Shown: positions 1 to 10,946, numbered from the stretch's first letter. The stretch: DNA of 64,000 nucleotides from Ottelia alismoides (GCA_037367405.1 JAZKJV010006940.1:186001-250000), one strand, 5' to 3'. Made by a program: numbers and translations. The notes: a model not told the origin generated them from the sequence alone.

Positions 1-1
1 A

Positions 2-319
2 CAAGCAAGCGCAGAAATGATGTGGGTTCGAGCAGTCTTGGAAGATTTGAAAGTAGATGTCTCTTTACCCATGCAGCTTCAATGTGACAACCAGGCAGCA
101 ATGTTCATTGCCAATAATCCAGCTTTTCATGAGAGAACAAAGCACATTGAAGTAGATTGTCACTACACTAGAGACATGATCCAGAAGGGCTTGATTTCCA
201 CTTCGCACGTCAATTCAGAGGACCGGACTGCTGATATATTTACCAAGACAGTGCTCAAAGGACCTTTCCAGAGATGTTCTTCCAAGCTGAGCATGATCGA
301 TATCTATGCTCCATCTTGA
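2..319 (+). CDS. Ty1/copia polyprotein, C-terminal RNase H end (partial, enters from left edge)
   Basis: The frame is open from the left edge and ends with TGA at 317-319. The visible 105 or so residues match the last part of a copia RNase H domain. A conserved aspartate lies in QCDNQAA, followed by HERTKHIEVDCHYTRD and the ADIFTK motif near the end of copia pol. RNase H removes the RNA strand during reverse transcription in virus-like particles. A polypurine tract and LTR follow directly, which fixes the orientation. The rest of the element lies outside the window. No stop interrupts the visible part, so this copy may be young. Confidence 0.85.
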   Translation, partial: QASAEMMWVRAVLEDLKVDVSLPMQLQCDNQAAMFIANNPAFHERTKHIEVDCHYTRDMIQKGLISTSHVNSEDRTADIFTKTVLKGPFQRCSSKLSMIDIYAPS

Positions 320-326
320 GGGGGAG
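318..326 (+). other. Polypurine tract of the copia element
   Basis: GAGGGGGAG lies at the stop codon and directly before the TG that starts the LTR. This is the plus-strand primer site of LTR retrotransposons. Confidence 0.75.
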
Positions 327-476
327 TGTAGAGGTTTACGTTATGTTATGATGTACCGTTACGTATTTCTCATTTATCTCATGTACATCTATGTGCTTTA
401 CCCAATGGTTTTCTCTCTATATAAGAGACCCTAGGGCCCTATGGAATAAACACAATAGAGTATTCTTGCTCTAACA
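327..476 (+). mobile_element. Short 3' LTR of the Ty1/copia element
   Basis: The sequence starts TGTAGAGG right after the polypurine tract and ends CTCTAACA, giving TG...CA ends and imperfect terminal inverted repeats. It contains a TATATAAGAG box near 418-427 and an AATAAA signal near 445. At about 150 bp it is short but within the copia range. The right end is inferred from the TG/CA rule and has no second LTR to compare with. Confidence 0.65.
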
Positions 477-550
477 GGGGCTAAATCTGCAAGCTCCCCC
501 GTTTTCTTTTCTAATACGAACTAAGACCTTGGGCCAAAAGTTCACACACC

Positions 551-1473
551 CACTATTATAAAAGTCGACCGACTAGGCTGACTAGTCGGTCCGACTAGTC
601 GAGTCGAGGGGGTAGCCGACTTGACTAGGCCTAGTCGGCCATTAATCGGTTAACCCGACTACTCGGTCGACTTTTACATAGACATTATTTATTTATTTTG
701 CTTATTTTTAAAAGCAAACCTATTCTATTATGCTTAATGTTATATTTAAAGTCAATTACTTCACAGCCAGTACTGCAACTTTGTAAATGGAATATGGATT
801 ACCATTTTAACCTTGTGATCCTTATAACTTCCAGCCCAGTTTATCATCTCATGTTTACTCATATCTTTACCCTATTGCATACCTTAACTCGACATTTTCC
901 TAGGGCACTTGAATGACTCTCCCAATATGTTGCATATAGATAGACAGAGACTTATATTTCTTTATCATGGTAATGATTTTTCAAGCAAAGATCTAGTCCA
1001 CCAATCACAAGGATAACCGACAAAATATTTTTTTTGTGTGGCACATGTATTTTTCTGTGGAAAAGGCTTTCAACTTTAACTTCATCCTGCCATCCTAAAA
1101 TAAATTAAGGTTTACGGCATACAGTACTACATTTTGTTCAACCCAATACAACCACCACAAATTCTCTTCTCCTACATGGATTACTTGACTGCAAATATAT
1201 CCAATTCCGGATATGCCTGAACTTAAATTCGTTAAAGCTTATTCAAGGTACCATATAAATTGTACAAATCTTCTTTGAAAAGAAAGAAAATGTACAATTA
1301 TATGCAAATATATAGGAATAAATATATAAAAAGTGATTTGTATATTTAAAATAACTAAAAAAATTCAAAATCGACTAATGACCGACTAATTCCGATTAGT
1401 CGCTCGACTGCCGATTAATCCTTAGTCAGTGAACCCACCGATCGAGTACCGACTGTCGATTTCCGCAACCTTG
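551..1473. mobile_element. Non-autonomous hAT-like element, family 1, copy A
   Basis: Termini are CACTATTATAAAAGTCG on the left and, reading inward from the right end, CAAGGTTGCGGAAATCG. The flanks CACACACC (543-550) and CATACACC (1474-1481) are an 8-bp target-site duplication with one mismatch, the hAT hallmark. Both subterminal regions are packed with GACTAGTCGG-type motifs: 560-675 on the left and 1372-1460 on the right. A reverse-oriented relative lies at 62609-63106 and matches over both ends. Copy A has about 500 bp more in the middle, from about 762 to 1262. No transposase is encoded. Confidence 0.82.
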
Positions 1474-2630
1474 CATACACCCACTTTTTTTCTTTTTTTT
1501 CAAAAACTCACGGCTCAAATACGGCCCAAAAACGTAATGGGCACCTCCTTTGAGGGCCCCCCCTTCTCTCTTCTTTTTTTTATATTTCTCATGGCCCAGT
1601 CGGGCCTAAATAATCTCCCTCGTCCTTAAAAAAACAAGGCAAGTAGACCAGGCCCACCCCAATATAAGTGAAGGTCCATGGAACCCTTTCTATTACCGAA
1701 TAAGGTTCCATCGCATGGAACCCCTGGAGAAGATGCATCGCTATGAGGCTTGGAGATAGAGTTGATGGTTGCTGCTGGAGAACGATGGGGTATGGAGGTC
1801 TTTGTCGCTGCCAGGAGAAGCGCAAGATGGCACTTGGGGAGTCCTTGCCTTGCTGCCACAGCCTAGGAGTGGAATCGCCGCCGCCATCTTCGTCTGTAGG
1901 GTGTCGTTGTGCGCTGAGGCAGCACTGGAGCATTGCTTGGAACTGCCCGATCACAGGGGAAAGATGATGAGCCGAAGGTTGTGCTGCCATGAACCTGTAA
2001 ATGATGAAGAAAGTTGTCATCGCGCGAGGAGTGCGCAAGGAGGTGTGCACTGCTTGGAAGTCTTGTGTGCAAGTAGGTGCAAGGCGGTGATTTACTGGCG
2101 ATGTTGGATGCTCAACCTAGTCTGCACACCTGGAGAGGCACCACCTGCAAAGGACGGGTCATCGTTGCCCATCTGGAGACTGGGTCCAACGCCTGGACTG
2201 GTAGGTTGTTGAGGGCTTCACGCGAGAAGGATATGTGACTGCATGAGATCACGATGGGCTTGTAGGTCGCCAAAACTGCTCCATGTGATTGTTGGATGAT
2301 CAACAAGTGGCTCTTCGTGCCGCCATAAGGGTTCTAGGGACAAGATGCGGCCTGGAGATCTCAAACTCACTAGAAACCCTAGTTTTTTTAACGAACTCCA
2401 GATCTTGCGTATATACGCAGAACACAACTTGAATATCTTCATAATGTTGAACGAATCATGTAGAAAACAAATACATGCTGGAGATATAGAATTTCATATA
2501 GAAACCCAACACATCATGTCTCAATTTGATATGCGCAGAATTTCCAGAACTGGTCTTGAATATGTACAAATAATAAATCTACAAGAAAACTCATTGATTG
2601 TAGAACTGTGTTGTTGATGACATTGGAGAG
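1474..2630. other. Unassigned sequence, probably internal region of a minus-strand LTR element
   Basis: The region between the hAT element and the MITE includes a GC-richer stretch at 1600-2340 with short open frames on both strands. None of them shows a domain I recognise. By position it may be the internal part of the element whose LTR and primer-binding site lie at 3053-3359, because the MITE between them is a later insertion. I assign no function. Confidence 0.3.
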
Positions 2631-2633
2631 TTA

Positions 2634-2971
2634 GGGTGTGTTTGGATAGTGGGTTTAGGTGGGTTAAACTGGTTGCATGTAACCCATTTTTGGGTTTTGG
2701 TGTTTGGATAGAGGGTTAAACTGGGGGTGGGTTAGAAGTGAGTTTGGGGTGATATGATTGTATTGGAGTTTGAAAAAGTGAGTAGTTATTGTGATGTGAT
2801 TGTATTGGAGTTTGAAAAAGTGAGTAGAAGTGGAGTAGTTTATATTTTTTATATGATATAATGGTATAATATATTATTTTTTGATAGGATTGATGATGTA
2901 AAATTTATTTATTTAATTTTTTAAAAAACGAATAAAGTGGGGCCCACGTGGCCCGATACACGAACGGCACC
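2634..2971. mobile_element. Tourist-like (PIF/Harbinger) MITE
   Basis: The 338-bp element is flanked by TTA on both sides (2631-2633 and 2972-2974). Its ends are GGGTGTGTTTGG and, inverted from the right, GGTGCCGTTCG. TTA duplications with G-rich termini of this kind are typical of Tourist MITEs moved by PIF/Harbinger transposases. It holds a partial tandem duplication at about 2750-2830, where the phrase TGTATTGGAGTTTGAAAAAG occurs twice. There is no coding capacity. Confidence 0.7.
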
Positions 2972-3052
2972 TTAGGGTTTCAAGAAAATCCTAGAACTGA
3001 ATCTCAAATCTCAAATAAATCACGAATATGAAATAAATCATTGAGAATCGAA

Positions 3053-3067
3053 CCCGCTCTGATACCA
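3053..3067 (-). other. Primer-binding site of a minus-strand LTR retrotransposon
   Basis: On the minus strand this reads TGGTATCAGAGCGGG, complementary to the 3' end of initiator tRNA-Met, the usual copia primer. It abuts the LTR end with no gap, so this is a 5' LTR and the element body lies to the left. Confidence 0.8.
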
Positions 3068-3359
3068 TGTAGAAAACGATAGCGTGAAAGCATATCAGAA
3101 ATAAAGAATAAAGAACAAGGGAAGAACACCAATATTTTACGTGGAACCCTACTCCATAAGGAGCATGATGAAACCACAAGAGAACGAAATTAAGGGTGAT
3201 TCTTCTATTCATTTTCTCTTAATTGACACAATGGATGTGGAGCTTCTTATATAGCCCCACAGACAAACCGGAGTCCCACTAACGGTAGATGTGGGACTAA
3301 ATTTGTGGGACCCTGGAGGATTCAATTACCCATCTATACATGTAGCACATACTCTAACA
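3068..3359 (-). mobile_element. 5' LTR of a copia-type element, minus strand
   Basis: Read on the minus strand, the LTR starts TGTTAGAGTATG and ends TTTTCTACA (292 bp, TG...CA). A TATATAAG box lies at about 3247-3254. The PBS at 3053-3067 follows at once. No matching 3' LTR was found to the left, so the element is truncated or heavily rearranged. Confidence 0.75.
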
Positions 3360-4184
3360 TTAATTATTTCCTTATAATTCTTAATTCAGACGATTTCACC
3401 TGTTTGAAAATGATGTCCAATATTAGGGAAACACGCTTCTTTAGTCGATACATTCTTTTTCTGTAACCGGATGTTCATCTTTTATCGAAGTAAACTAGCA
3501 TTGACAGATTGCCGGGTTTATGCCTAATTGAATTCAGGACCCCGTCTTGACTAAAAAAAGCAATAGACCCTGCCTCTTGTAACCCACCGCCAAAATTTTA
3601 TAATTTTCCAACTTCGGGATGTTACGAATCATAGTTACTTCAATCAGCTTTCTTTGACAGAAATGGTTGAGAATTCCACAAACAAAAGCAGCATCGGTTT
3701 GTCAAGTCATTACACTGACAAAGGGATGAATACATAGGCAGTGACGTGAATAACAACTTCAATGACGTCCAGATATAACCTGCTCTCTTAGACACTATGA
3801 TCAACCAAAGAATATGCAATTGGTCAACCATGAGATGACATCTGCATCACTCTTTCAAGCGATAATTATCCGAGAAATTGCATCTATCATTTAGTGATTT
3901 CTGCAGAGGGCAGAATCCAGACCATAAAATAAGAAGCAGATTGTAATGTATAACCGGTGTGAAGCCCCTCTTTCAGCTTATGCCATTTGAGTCAACCACC
4001 ACAGGGCCACCATTTGAATCCGGCATCGCGTCAGCACTTTAGAACCAAGACCCACCACATAAACATGACATGCATGAGCTTAGGGGAGAATTCAGAAATT
4101 CCTCACCACAGTCTATTTTTGAAGTGGCTGTCAGAAAATATACCTTAACTTTTATAAGAAATACGCAACCAACATAGTGTCATC
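3360..4184. other. Gene-free stretch, probably ClpP5 intron 6 sequence
   Basis: No ClpP5 exon is recognisable here on the minus strand, although exon 7 (starting with the residues after the catalytic serine) would be expected to the left of 5239. I see no coding or repeat structure beyond AT-rich sequence. Confidence 0.4.
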
Positions 4185-5092
4185 CAGTGTTCAGAAAGGC
4201 AGCTGCATATGCGGAGGCGGACTCTCTAGCGAACCGCATATCCTATATTCGTTCAATATTCGGGAAAGGCGCATATGCGGCCGAGTATACCGCATATGTG
4301 GCCGCATTTGTATTAGGACCCAGTCCAGCCCTAAAAAAATCCCACCCGATAAATGAGAGTCCCGATCCTCGAGTCCCCAACCCTCTATGCTCCAGTTCTC
4401 GAATGAGTGGTTCATTTTGATTCCAAATCTATTGTTCTTAAATAAAAAATACAATAAAATGATGTCATATCTTTCGATTACGGTCGAGTTGATTGTTATA
4501 TCTATTGAAAAATGCAATTGAAATTTTGGTTCAATTAATTGCTATATTTTCCATAAATCACCTACTATTTCTGCAGTGCATATGCATTCATTTTCCTGAG
4601 AAACACCACACAAAACTACCAATTACATTAGTGGTTAATTGTTAGTTTTTAGAATTATTCACTTACATTCTACATTTGATCTTGGTGGACTCTGGTTAAT
4701 TTATATGTTTTTATTGAAATTTCTGGAATATTTATAATGTCTCCTTTTTGAGTATAAATGATCTTAACTTATACTTGAGCAAGTGCATAAGTAGAGGGAA
4801 CATTGGTGGGTTCACTTGGAAGTGGTTTTGACATATGCTTTCTCATCCAATATTCTATGCTAGATGGATACTTTGAGAGGGTGTACTTGTAAAAGAAGTT
4901 CGCCATAGGTATTTTGTTTATATTATATATTTTTGTAACAACATCTCTAAAATTTGAAATTATTATATCTATTATTTATTTTTAATTAAAATATTACAAA
5001 ACCGCATAATCCGCATATACTTCCGCCTACCCGCTTACTCGCTTCAAACCGCCTGACCGAACGAATACCGCATACCGACTTTCTGAACCTTG
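4185..5092. mobile_element. Non-autonomous hAT-like element, family 2
   Basis: The element is flanked by a perfect 8-bp duplication GTGTCATC (4177-4184 and 5093-5100). Termini are CAGTGTTCAGAAAG on the left and, inverted from the right, CAAGGTTCAGAAAG. Subterminal regions carry repeated GCATATGCGG and CCGCATA motifs (4205-4310 on the left, 5000-5078 on the right). No transposase frame is present. It sits in sequence downstream of ClpP5 exon 6 and is therefore probably an intronic insertion. Confidence 0.88.
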
Positions 5093-5238
5093 GTGTCATC
5101 ATCATGTAAAGATATATAGATATTGAACATCATTTATATAAATATGACAAAAGCTAACAAGCCTTCAAATGCTTTAGTCTGTAATACTCTTCAAACACAT
5201 CAAAACAAAGGAAGAATGGAATCTTGAAAACTACTAAC

Positions 5239-7741
5239 CTAGCTGCCAATCCAACACAAACAGTGGAAACATCAGGTCGGATGTGCCTCATGGTATCAAA
5301 TATGGCCATACCTAATTAAGATATAGTAATCAGATTACACAAAAACACAAAATTATGTAAAGGCTTGGTGTAAGCGGTTCATCAGAAGAGGTTACCAGCG
5401 GTGACTGATCCTCCGGGAGAGTTTACATACATGATGATGTCCTGTCAAACAATATGAGTACATTAATACGCCGTTTAAGAAAATTTCAAGCAGATGAAGA
5501 ATAAATATTCCGTCATAGTTGGTGCAAGATCACACAAGAGATAGAAGCATAAACTAGAATTCTACTTAGGTTTATCTATTGCGTGTTTATAATTAAACAT
5601 CAACGTATATCCAAACAAGCAAATGCACAATTGGAGCATCATTATCGGTTTAAAAAAGCATATCTCATATGCTCTTCTAGTATAATTTGTTAACATTAAT
5701 GAGTTACGAATAGCACAAGATATTTGCCCCAGGACAAGTGAATTCAAAATTTCGAACTCGTCTTTCCTACAGCATCAACACAGTTCAGGATGATAAAACT
5801 CTATATTTTCTGATCATTTCTTACATGCCAAAGAGTTCAGTCATGCTCATTGATTTTCCTAAAGAGAACTTCAAAACGTAAAAGCAGATAGGATTGGCAA
5901 AGCCAACCCCACCAACCAAGCAAATTCGAACTGCATTAGTTTTGGTCAAGCAAATCCACCCGATTTCCAATTATATGAACATATTAGCACCAACAACCCA
6001 TGAAATGGGGCTTTCTCCCAGAATATGTGCTTCCTGGGCAACCAAATTTAGATTCCTTTTCACATTTTGAGGGCTCATAGCTAGTCCTGATTCCAGTTTA
6101 TCATCTTTGATAGCAATCTTGCTATCTTCAGCTTTTTTAAAAGCATTAGTCCATATCAAAGTTCATTTTTCCATTAATCTAAGGATTGTGAACAAATGTC
6201 ATCAAATTCCCAAAACTTCTCAGAGGAACCCTATCTGCAGAGTAAGAGAAGCTGCTCGCTTTCACTTAAGCGTTTAAACTGAATACCTAATCTTAAATTT
6301 CTCTCCTTGTCTTCTCTTTTTTAGCCTTAAGTTTGCATAATGTGCTTCAAGATTTTCAAAGAATCTAACAAAATTACAACAAAAATTTGTATTTATGTGA
6401 CTTTTGTATTCCCATTACAGCTTTGTTCAAACTTCAATTGTACCAGCACGCTACAGTCATTTCGACATTCTTAACTACGGTCGCTACTTTAGCAAGTTTC
6501 TTTATTGGAATGTAGTTCGTGTGGTTCCATACAAACTCTCAGATGTGCAGCAATAATACTATCATTGTTATATCTATTGCATGTTGGACCTTGCATGTCT
6601 ATTACTAAATCTCCCCTCTGATTACACTAAAAAAGACAATTATGCAGTGACTCAGCTGAGGGAAAAAAGAATAAACCTTGTTGGGATCAACTGCATCGAG
6701 GTAGAGCAGCTGCCCGACAATGATATTCGCCATATCATCATCAACAGCTCCACCGCAACGAATAATTCTCTGCAGAAAGAAGACAATAATACATGTAACA
6801 ACAAAGACTGTGTCTGAATTTAAAGAATACAATTTCACAAGATATAACTAGCATAAGTGCATTTCTTATTAGCCAAGTATTCATCTTCTAGTGAATCACA
6901 CTTTTCTTTGAAAACTGGTCATGTTTGAAATAGAGATATCTACAGGAAAGTAGCTTGCTCGCAAATTACAAAGCTGTTAATCGGAGCGTGCTTAAAACTC
7001 TTGATCGCTTTCTACATATTGCCATTCAATAGGCATCATCCCAAATTTTCATTTAGTTGCCATTAATTTACGTGGAAAATTACCATTTTGGCGATCCTGA
7101 TACTAAACACAATTTAATCCTTCCAAATTATGGCACTGAGTCAGAAAGCTTACGTGCTGGAAAAGCTGGCTGATAACACTTTGGAACCTCTCCTGCACCA
7201 TTGGTGGCGGCCCCTGCCCGTTCTGCACATCAAGAGGAAGATATGGCGAAGATACTATCTCCAAATCATCCCTGTCACCAAAAACATAAATGAAAAAGGT
7301 CCATCTAAACTTATAAAAAAATCAAAATCGACGAAGCAAGAAGTAACCTAATAGACCAGATCCCCTTTCTGTAGGTACCACTCGGAAGACGAAAGCCACT
7401 GGAGTAGACGGCATTCGGAGTCCTCGAACAAGCGAGTCTCCGGTACGCCCTGTACCCATCACAGACACCGTCAGTATCTAACAGAAAAGCGTCGACTTTA
7501 AGATAATTGGGGCGAAAATATACGAACCCATCTGGAGATTTCACGTGAAAAAATGGAAAAAGAAGTCCAAGTCGGAAGGACGATGTGTCTGGTACCTGGG
7601 AGGAGAGATGGCGCGAGAAGGTGAGAAGGGCATGTGGGCGCAGTGGTTTCTGCTTGCTAGGTGGCCCTTGACATTGGAGGGGGAAGGTGGTGGAGCTGCT
7701 ACGGCGGCAGCCGCAGTGGAGGCGAGCAGAGAGTTGGCCAT
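5239..7741 (-). CDS. CLPP5: Plastid ATP-dependent Clp protease proteolytic subunit 5, 5' six exons (partial)
   Basis: ClpP5 is a serine-protease subunit of the stromal Clp core. Exons on the minus strand are 7741-7596, 7449-7348, 7271-7154, 6769-6677, 5441-5396 and 5311-5239, all with GT-AG introns and matching phases (578 nt, residues 1-192 plus two bases). Residues 1 to about 60 are Ala/Ser/Pro-rich, as expected of a transit peptide. The mature part shows [55 protein letters not shown] and [11 protein letters not shown], diagnostic of ClpP5 rather than ClpP3, P4, P6 or ClpR. The start at 7741 is the first ATG before the transit peptide. A weak TATA-like GATAAAA lies at 7781-7787. The catalytic serine codon is split at the end of exon 6. 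The His and Asp exons are not in the window, so the gene has a very large intron 6 or is truncated. Confidence 0.93.
5442..6676 (-). other. ClpP5 intron 4
   Basis: An AT-rich intron of 1235 bp bounded by GT (next to 6677) and AG (next to 5441) on the minus strand. Short open frames inside it, such as 5971-6159, show no recognisable domain and are not called as genes. Confidence 0.8.
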
Positions 7742-7787
7742 CAGAGCGGAGGAGCTTGGGCTGCTTTGGGGCTCCCTTCTTTTTATC

Positions 7788-9524
7788 CCTTCTGCCTCAG
7801 AAATATCCGATGCTTTTTTATTTTATTTTCTTATTTCCTAAAATGTCCTTAGTTGATGAATGATAGGAGGAAAAAATAGGAGAGGAGAGAAATGTGGTTT
7901 TTGAAAGGAAATAATAGAAGAAAATTGAAGATAGGGTGGAAGAGATGGATTAACCGTATACTGTTTTTTTTAGAAATATGATGAAGTGTAAGTGTTACTA
8001 CGAACGAGATTTCAACACAATCCGCAATCAGGAGGATATACAACACTTACTTGAAGGTAGGTTATGTGTCGTTCACTTGAAAGTAGAGAACTCACCACAT
8101 GTAACAAGATGGGGAAAATAATTTGCACGTAAACGAGGATACAATTCGACCAGCATTCTTTGCAATGATGTCGCAATCCACATCCATGCCCGATTAATGT
8201 TGATCCTTGATTGGCCATGTAATTAAGCTCACTTCTGATATACTTGTGATTTTATAAAAGATTTCTATTCCACTAAAGCACCTAATGAAATTTGAATCCC
8301 GGTCTCTTTTTATATCGCAAAGATAATGCTTTATTGATGCAAATCAAAAATTTAACAGTTGGAAATTTGGGTGGAGAAACAATTGGAGGGTGGGGGAAGA
8401 GAAGACGCACCATATGTGCGATGTTTGAAGAAGAAACATAGAAACCGTGTGGCAGTGTTTGAGGAAGAAACGTAGAGATCATGTGGAGGGGAATGAGAAG
8501 GGAAGTGTAGCAGAGAAAACTCTAATTTTAATTGCAACATAAATCGTCCTCAAACAATGGATTGCATCCCCGTTATATATGAGGTGTGGCATTACAAAAA
8601 TAGAAATGGAATAAAAATCAAATCCTAACATACTTTATAATCTCAATCTATCAACTAATTAAAGATCGTATATCTATTTATTTTAAATGAAAATTGTCAT
8701 GGAGTCAATTTGAATGTAAATAAAAATAATCTTAAATAAAATTATCAATCCTAAAACCCTAGTTTTAAAAAAAAGGACAAAATTGGACGGATAAAAAGCC
8801 ATATTTTTTCCTAATTTGAATTCTGCTTTGCATCATCTTTATGTCGCTTCGAAAAATTTTCTCCCAGTGAATTGATTGATCTTTAGTTGGTGATCATGAT
8901 ATGTTCCAATAATTCGTTAACATCTTTTCCTTCATCAATGCTTCTTTTTCATTTTTGTTAATGAGGGGGTCGAGTTGCAAATATTCTAAATCTTTGTATA
9001 ATTTCCTCAAAAAAACCCACTACCTTAACCATTTGGTAACATGATTTTTAAGGAGGGGTCTCGTTGAAAAAACACCTCAACAACCAACAATCCTTAAATT
9101 AATGGGATATGATTCTCTAATGAAAGATTTCTTAAAGTTTCATCGGGGCTTCTCTCTTCTAAAGAGGGAGGCAACTATGGTATCTTTGGCTGCTCCTATG
9201 GAGATGGTGACAGAGGCGAGGCCGTGCAATATGGCCGGGAATGACGCCTCTCGTGTATCGCATGGGGGCCTCGCATGGGGCTGTAAATCACACAGCTTGT
9301 GCGGGCCGACGATGATGACCATGGGTTGGCAGGAATGCAAGAGGGGTTGGGAGTGAGGAAGGGGTTGATGGCGATGGGTTTAGTGGGGTCGGGGTTGCTG
9401 TAGGGATAGGGAAGGGGTTGAGGGTGGGGGCAGGGACGGTGGCAACATGGGAAGAGTGGACAGAGCCGAGGGAGGGGGCAAAGGGGATGCAGACAATGAC
9501 GACACTATGTTTGAGTTCAGGGGT
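7788..9524. other. Intergenic sequence upstream of ClpP5
   Basis: The first part is probably the ClpP5 promoter region. From about 8000 to 8600 it looks like old repeat sequence, without ends I can define. From 9170 to 9524 it is G-rich with GGGGTTG/GGGG runs. No gene, LTR pair or terminal inverted repeat could be supported. Confidence 0.3.
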
Positions 9525-10487
9525 TGCGATAACATTAGAGGGGTGAATATCGAGGCAATTTTAAAAAATTTCACGAGGTAACTAGAAAGCACAGAAATAA
9601 TCAACAAAGCAATCCAATTAGCATAGTTTGCACGATATTATTAGTGTGGAAACCAACCCTGTGTAAAAATCACGACCTAAGTCTTCTTGACTCGGATTTC
9701 CCGATTAGACGAGTTGATCAACTGCTTCACTAATACTCGAGACATTTACGTGGATATCTCAACCATTTACAAAGCTAATACTCACAACCGTGGATCAAAC
9801 ACCAAGATCAACACTATAGATTAGGCGTTGTAGCACAAGCAGAAGAACATGCGAGCTATCAACTTTCTTCACGCTTTCTTGGATATCTCATGTTCAAGAG
9901 TATCTCTAGGCACTTAGGATCACACCCCTAAAGTCCTGCGGAAAGATGTTAACCGGTAACAAAGAGATATAGAAACAAACTATTCCAAAAGTATCATCTT
10001 CACATATATCAAGAAAGTAATTCTCCAATAAAGAATAGTAGTATCTAGAGATAAATCAGCATAATATAATTACACTAGATTAACAAATAGTAGAATAGCA
10101 ATTATATCACGTATAACATAGGCGAAAATCAATAATAAACAAATAGTAAATATCATCGCGCTGAGAAAGCTGCCAAAAGAATTCGAACTGCAATCGGAAG
10201 AACTTAGAAGATGGCGAACAATCGAACTATGTTAAACTGAAAAACTTGCTTCATAACTTTTCAATCAAAAATATTCTTCTTGAAAGATCAAATAAATCAA
10301 TAAATAGGAGAAAGAATATCGAGGAAATCACTCAGAGAGAGCTTCTTGCTTTTCTAGATAATAGAGGAATAATTTCTCGAATGTGTGTTTCAACAATGAG
10401 TATGGGGTCCCTTATATAGGGGCTCAACAAAAATAATTGTTGGAAATAGAATAGGCTTAAAATCAGATGTGATTTCCTGATATGATC

Positions 10488-10690
10488 GATCGGGTCAATT
10501 GGTATGATCGATCAACTGTCAATGAGCGATCAACAGAAAAGCCATGATCGATCAATTGATGATTGTTGGAATGAAATTCAAAATGTAGTTGATAACTTCA
10601 AACATTATGATGGGCAAGCATGATCGATCAATGTAATACACATGATCGATAAGTGACAATCGATCATTATCAAGATATGATTGATAAGTT
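10488..10690. repeat. Cluster of TGATCGATCA palindromic motifs inside the S1 LTR
   Basis: The palindrome ATGATCGATC(A/G) or close variants occur at least six times in about 200 bp, with irregular spacing. Related GATCGATTA motifs recur at 22405-22460, in what should be the leader of the same element. Such palindromes could bind a regulator or form hairpins. Their role is unknown to me. Confidence 0.7.
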
Positions 10691-10793
10691 CATGAATTCT
10701 TGATCTCCTGAAAAGGAAACTTTCCGTTGATGCTTACATAAGTTCATGAATTCTTGATCTCCTGAAAAGGAAACTTTCTGTTGATGCTTACTT
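10686..10793. repeat. Perfect-period 54-bp tandem duplication in the S1 LTR
   Basis: Units 10686-10739 and 10740-10793 start AAGTTCATGAATTCTTGATC and differ by about one C/T change plus one position at the unit end, which indicates a recent local duplication. Confidence 0.85.
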
Positions 10794-10946
10794 GAGGGTT
10801 TTATTTGAGAGTGTTGACTCTTCATAGTCGTGTCGAGCTGAAATCCACACTCGTAGTCCTGGAATTACAAAGAATATGCGAGCGACTACAATATAATCTT
10901 GTGTGTGTGTGTCATCTTAAAATCACGGAGAAGCAAAGAACTAACA

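Larger units (their letters stand above)
9525..10946 (-). mobile_element. 3' LTR of SIRE/Maximus-like copia element S1 (minus strand)
   Basis: Read on the minus strand, the LTR begins TGTTAGTTCTTTGC at 10946 and ends near 9525 (...TTATCGCA). The sequence just before it (10947-10990, minus) reads TTTTGTCATCATTGAAAAGG then GATAT, closely resembling the conserved tail and polypurine tract of SIRE/Maximus elements. A CTATATAAGG box lies at about 10413-10422. The LTR end resembles the TATTCACCCC-type ends of this lineage. No primer-binding site follows on the left, which agrees with a 3' LTR. The left boundary is approximate. Confidence 0.68.

Noticed and set aside
560..680. Repeated GACTAGTCGG units resembling a CRISPR or satellite array
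   Set aside because: Irregular spacing, no unique spacers of equal size, and the placement just inside hAT-like ends identifies them as subterminal repeats.
1589..2212. Overlapping 147-153 codon frames on both strands
   Set aside because: No domain is recognised and there are competing frames. They may be a remnant of retroelement internal sequence.
5971..6159. 62-codon minus-strand frame in ClpP5 intron 4
   Set aside because: Intronic, no domain, and flanking splice sites place it outside the mRNA.
9102..9356. 84-codon frame
   Set aside because: It lies in G-rich low-complexity sequence with an opposite-strand open frame and no domain.
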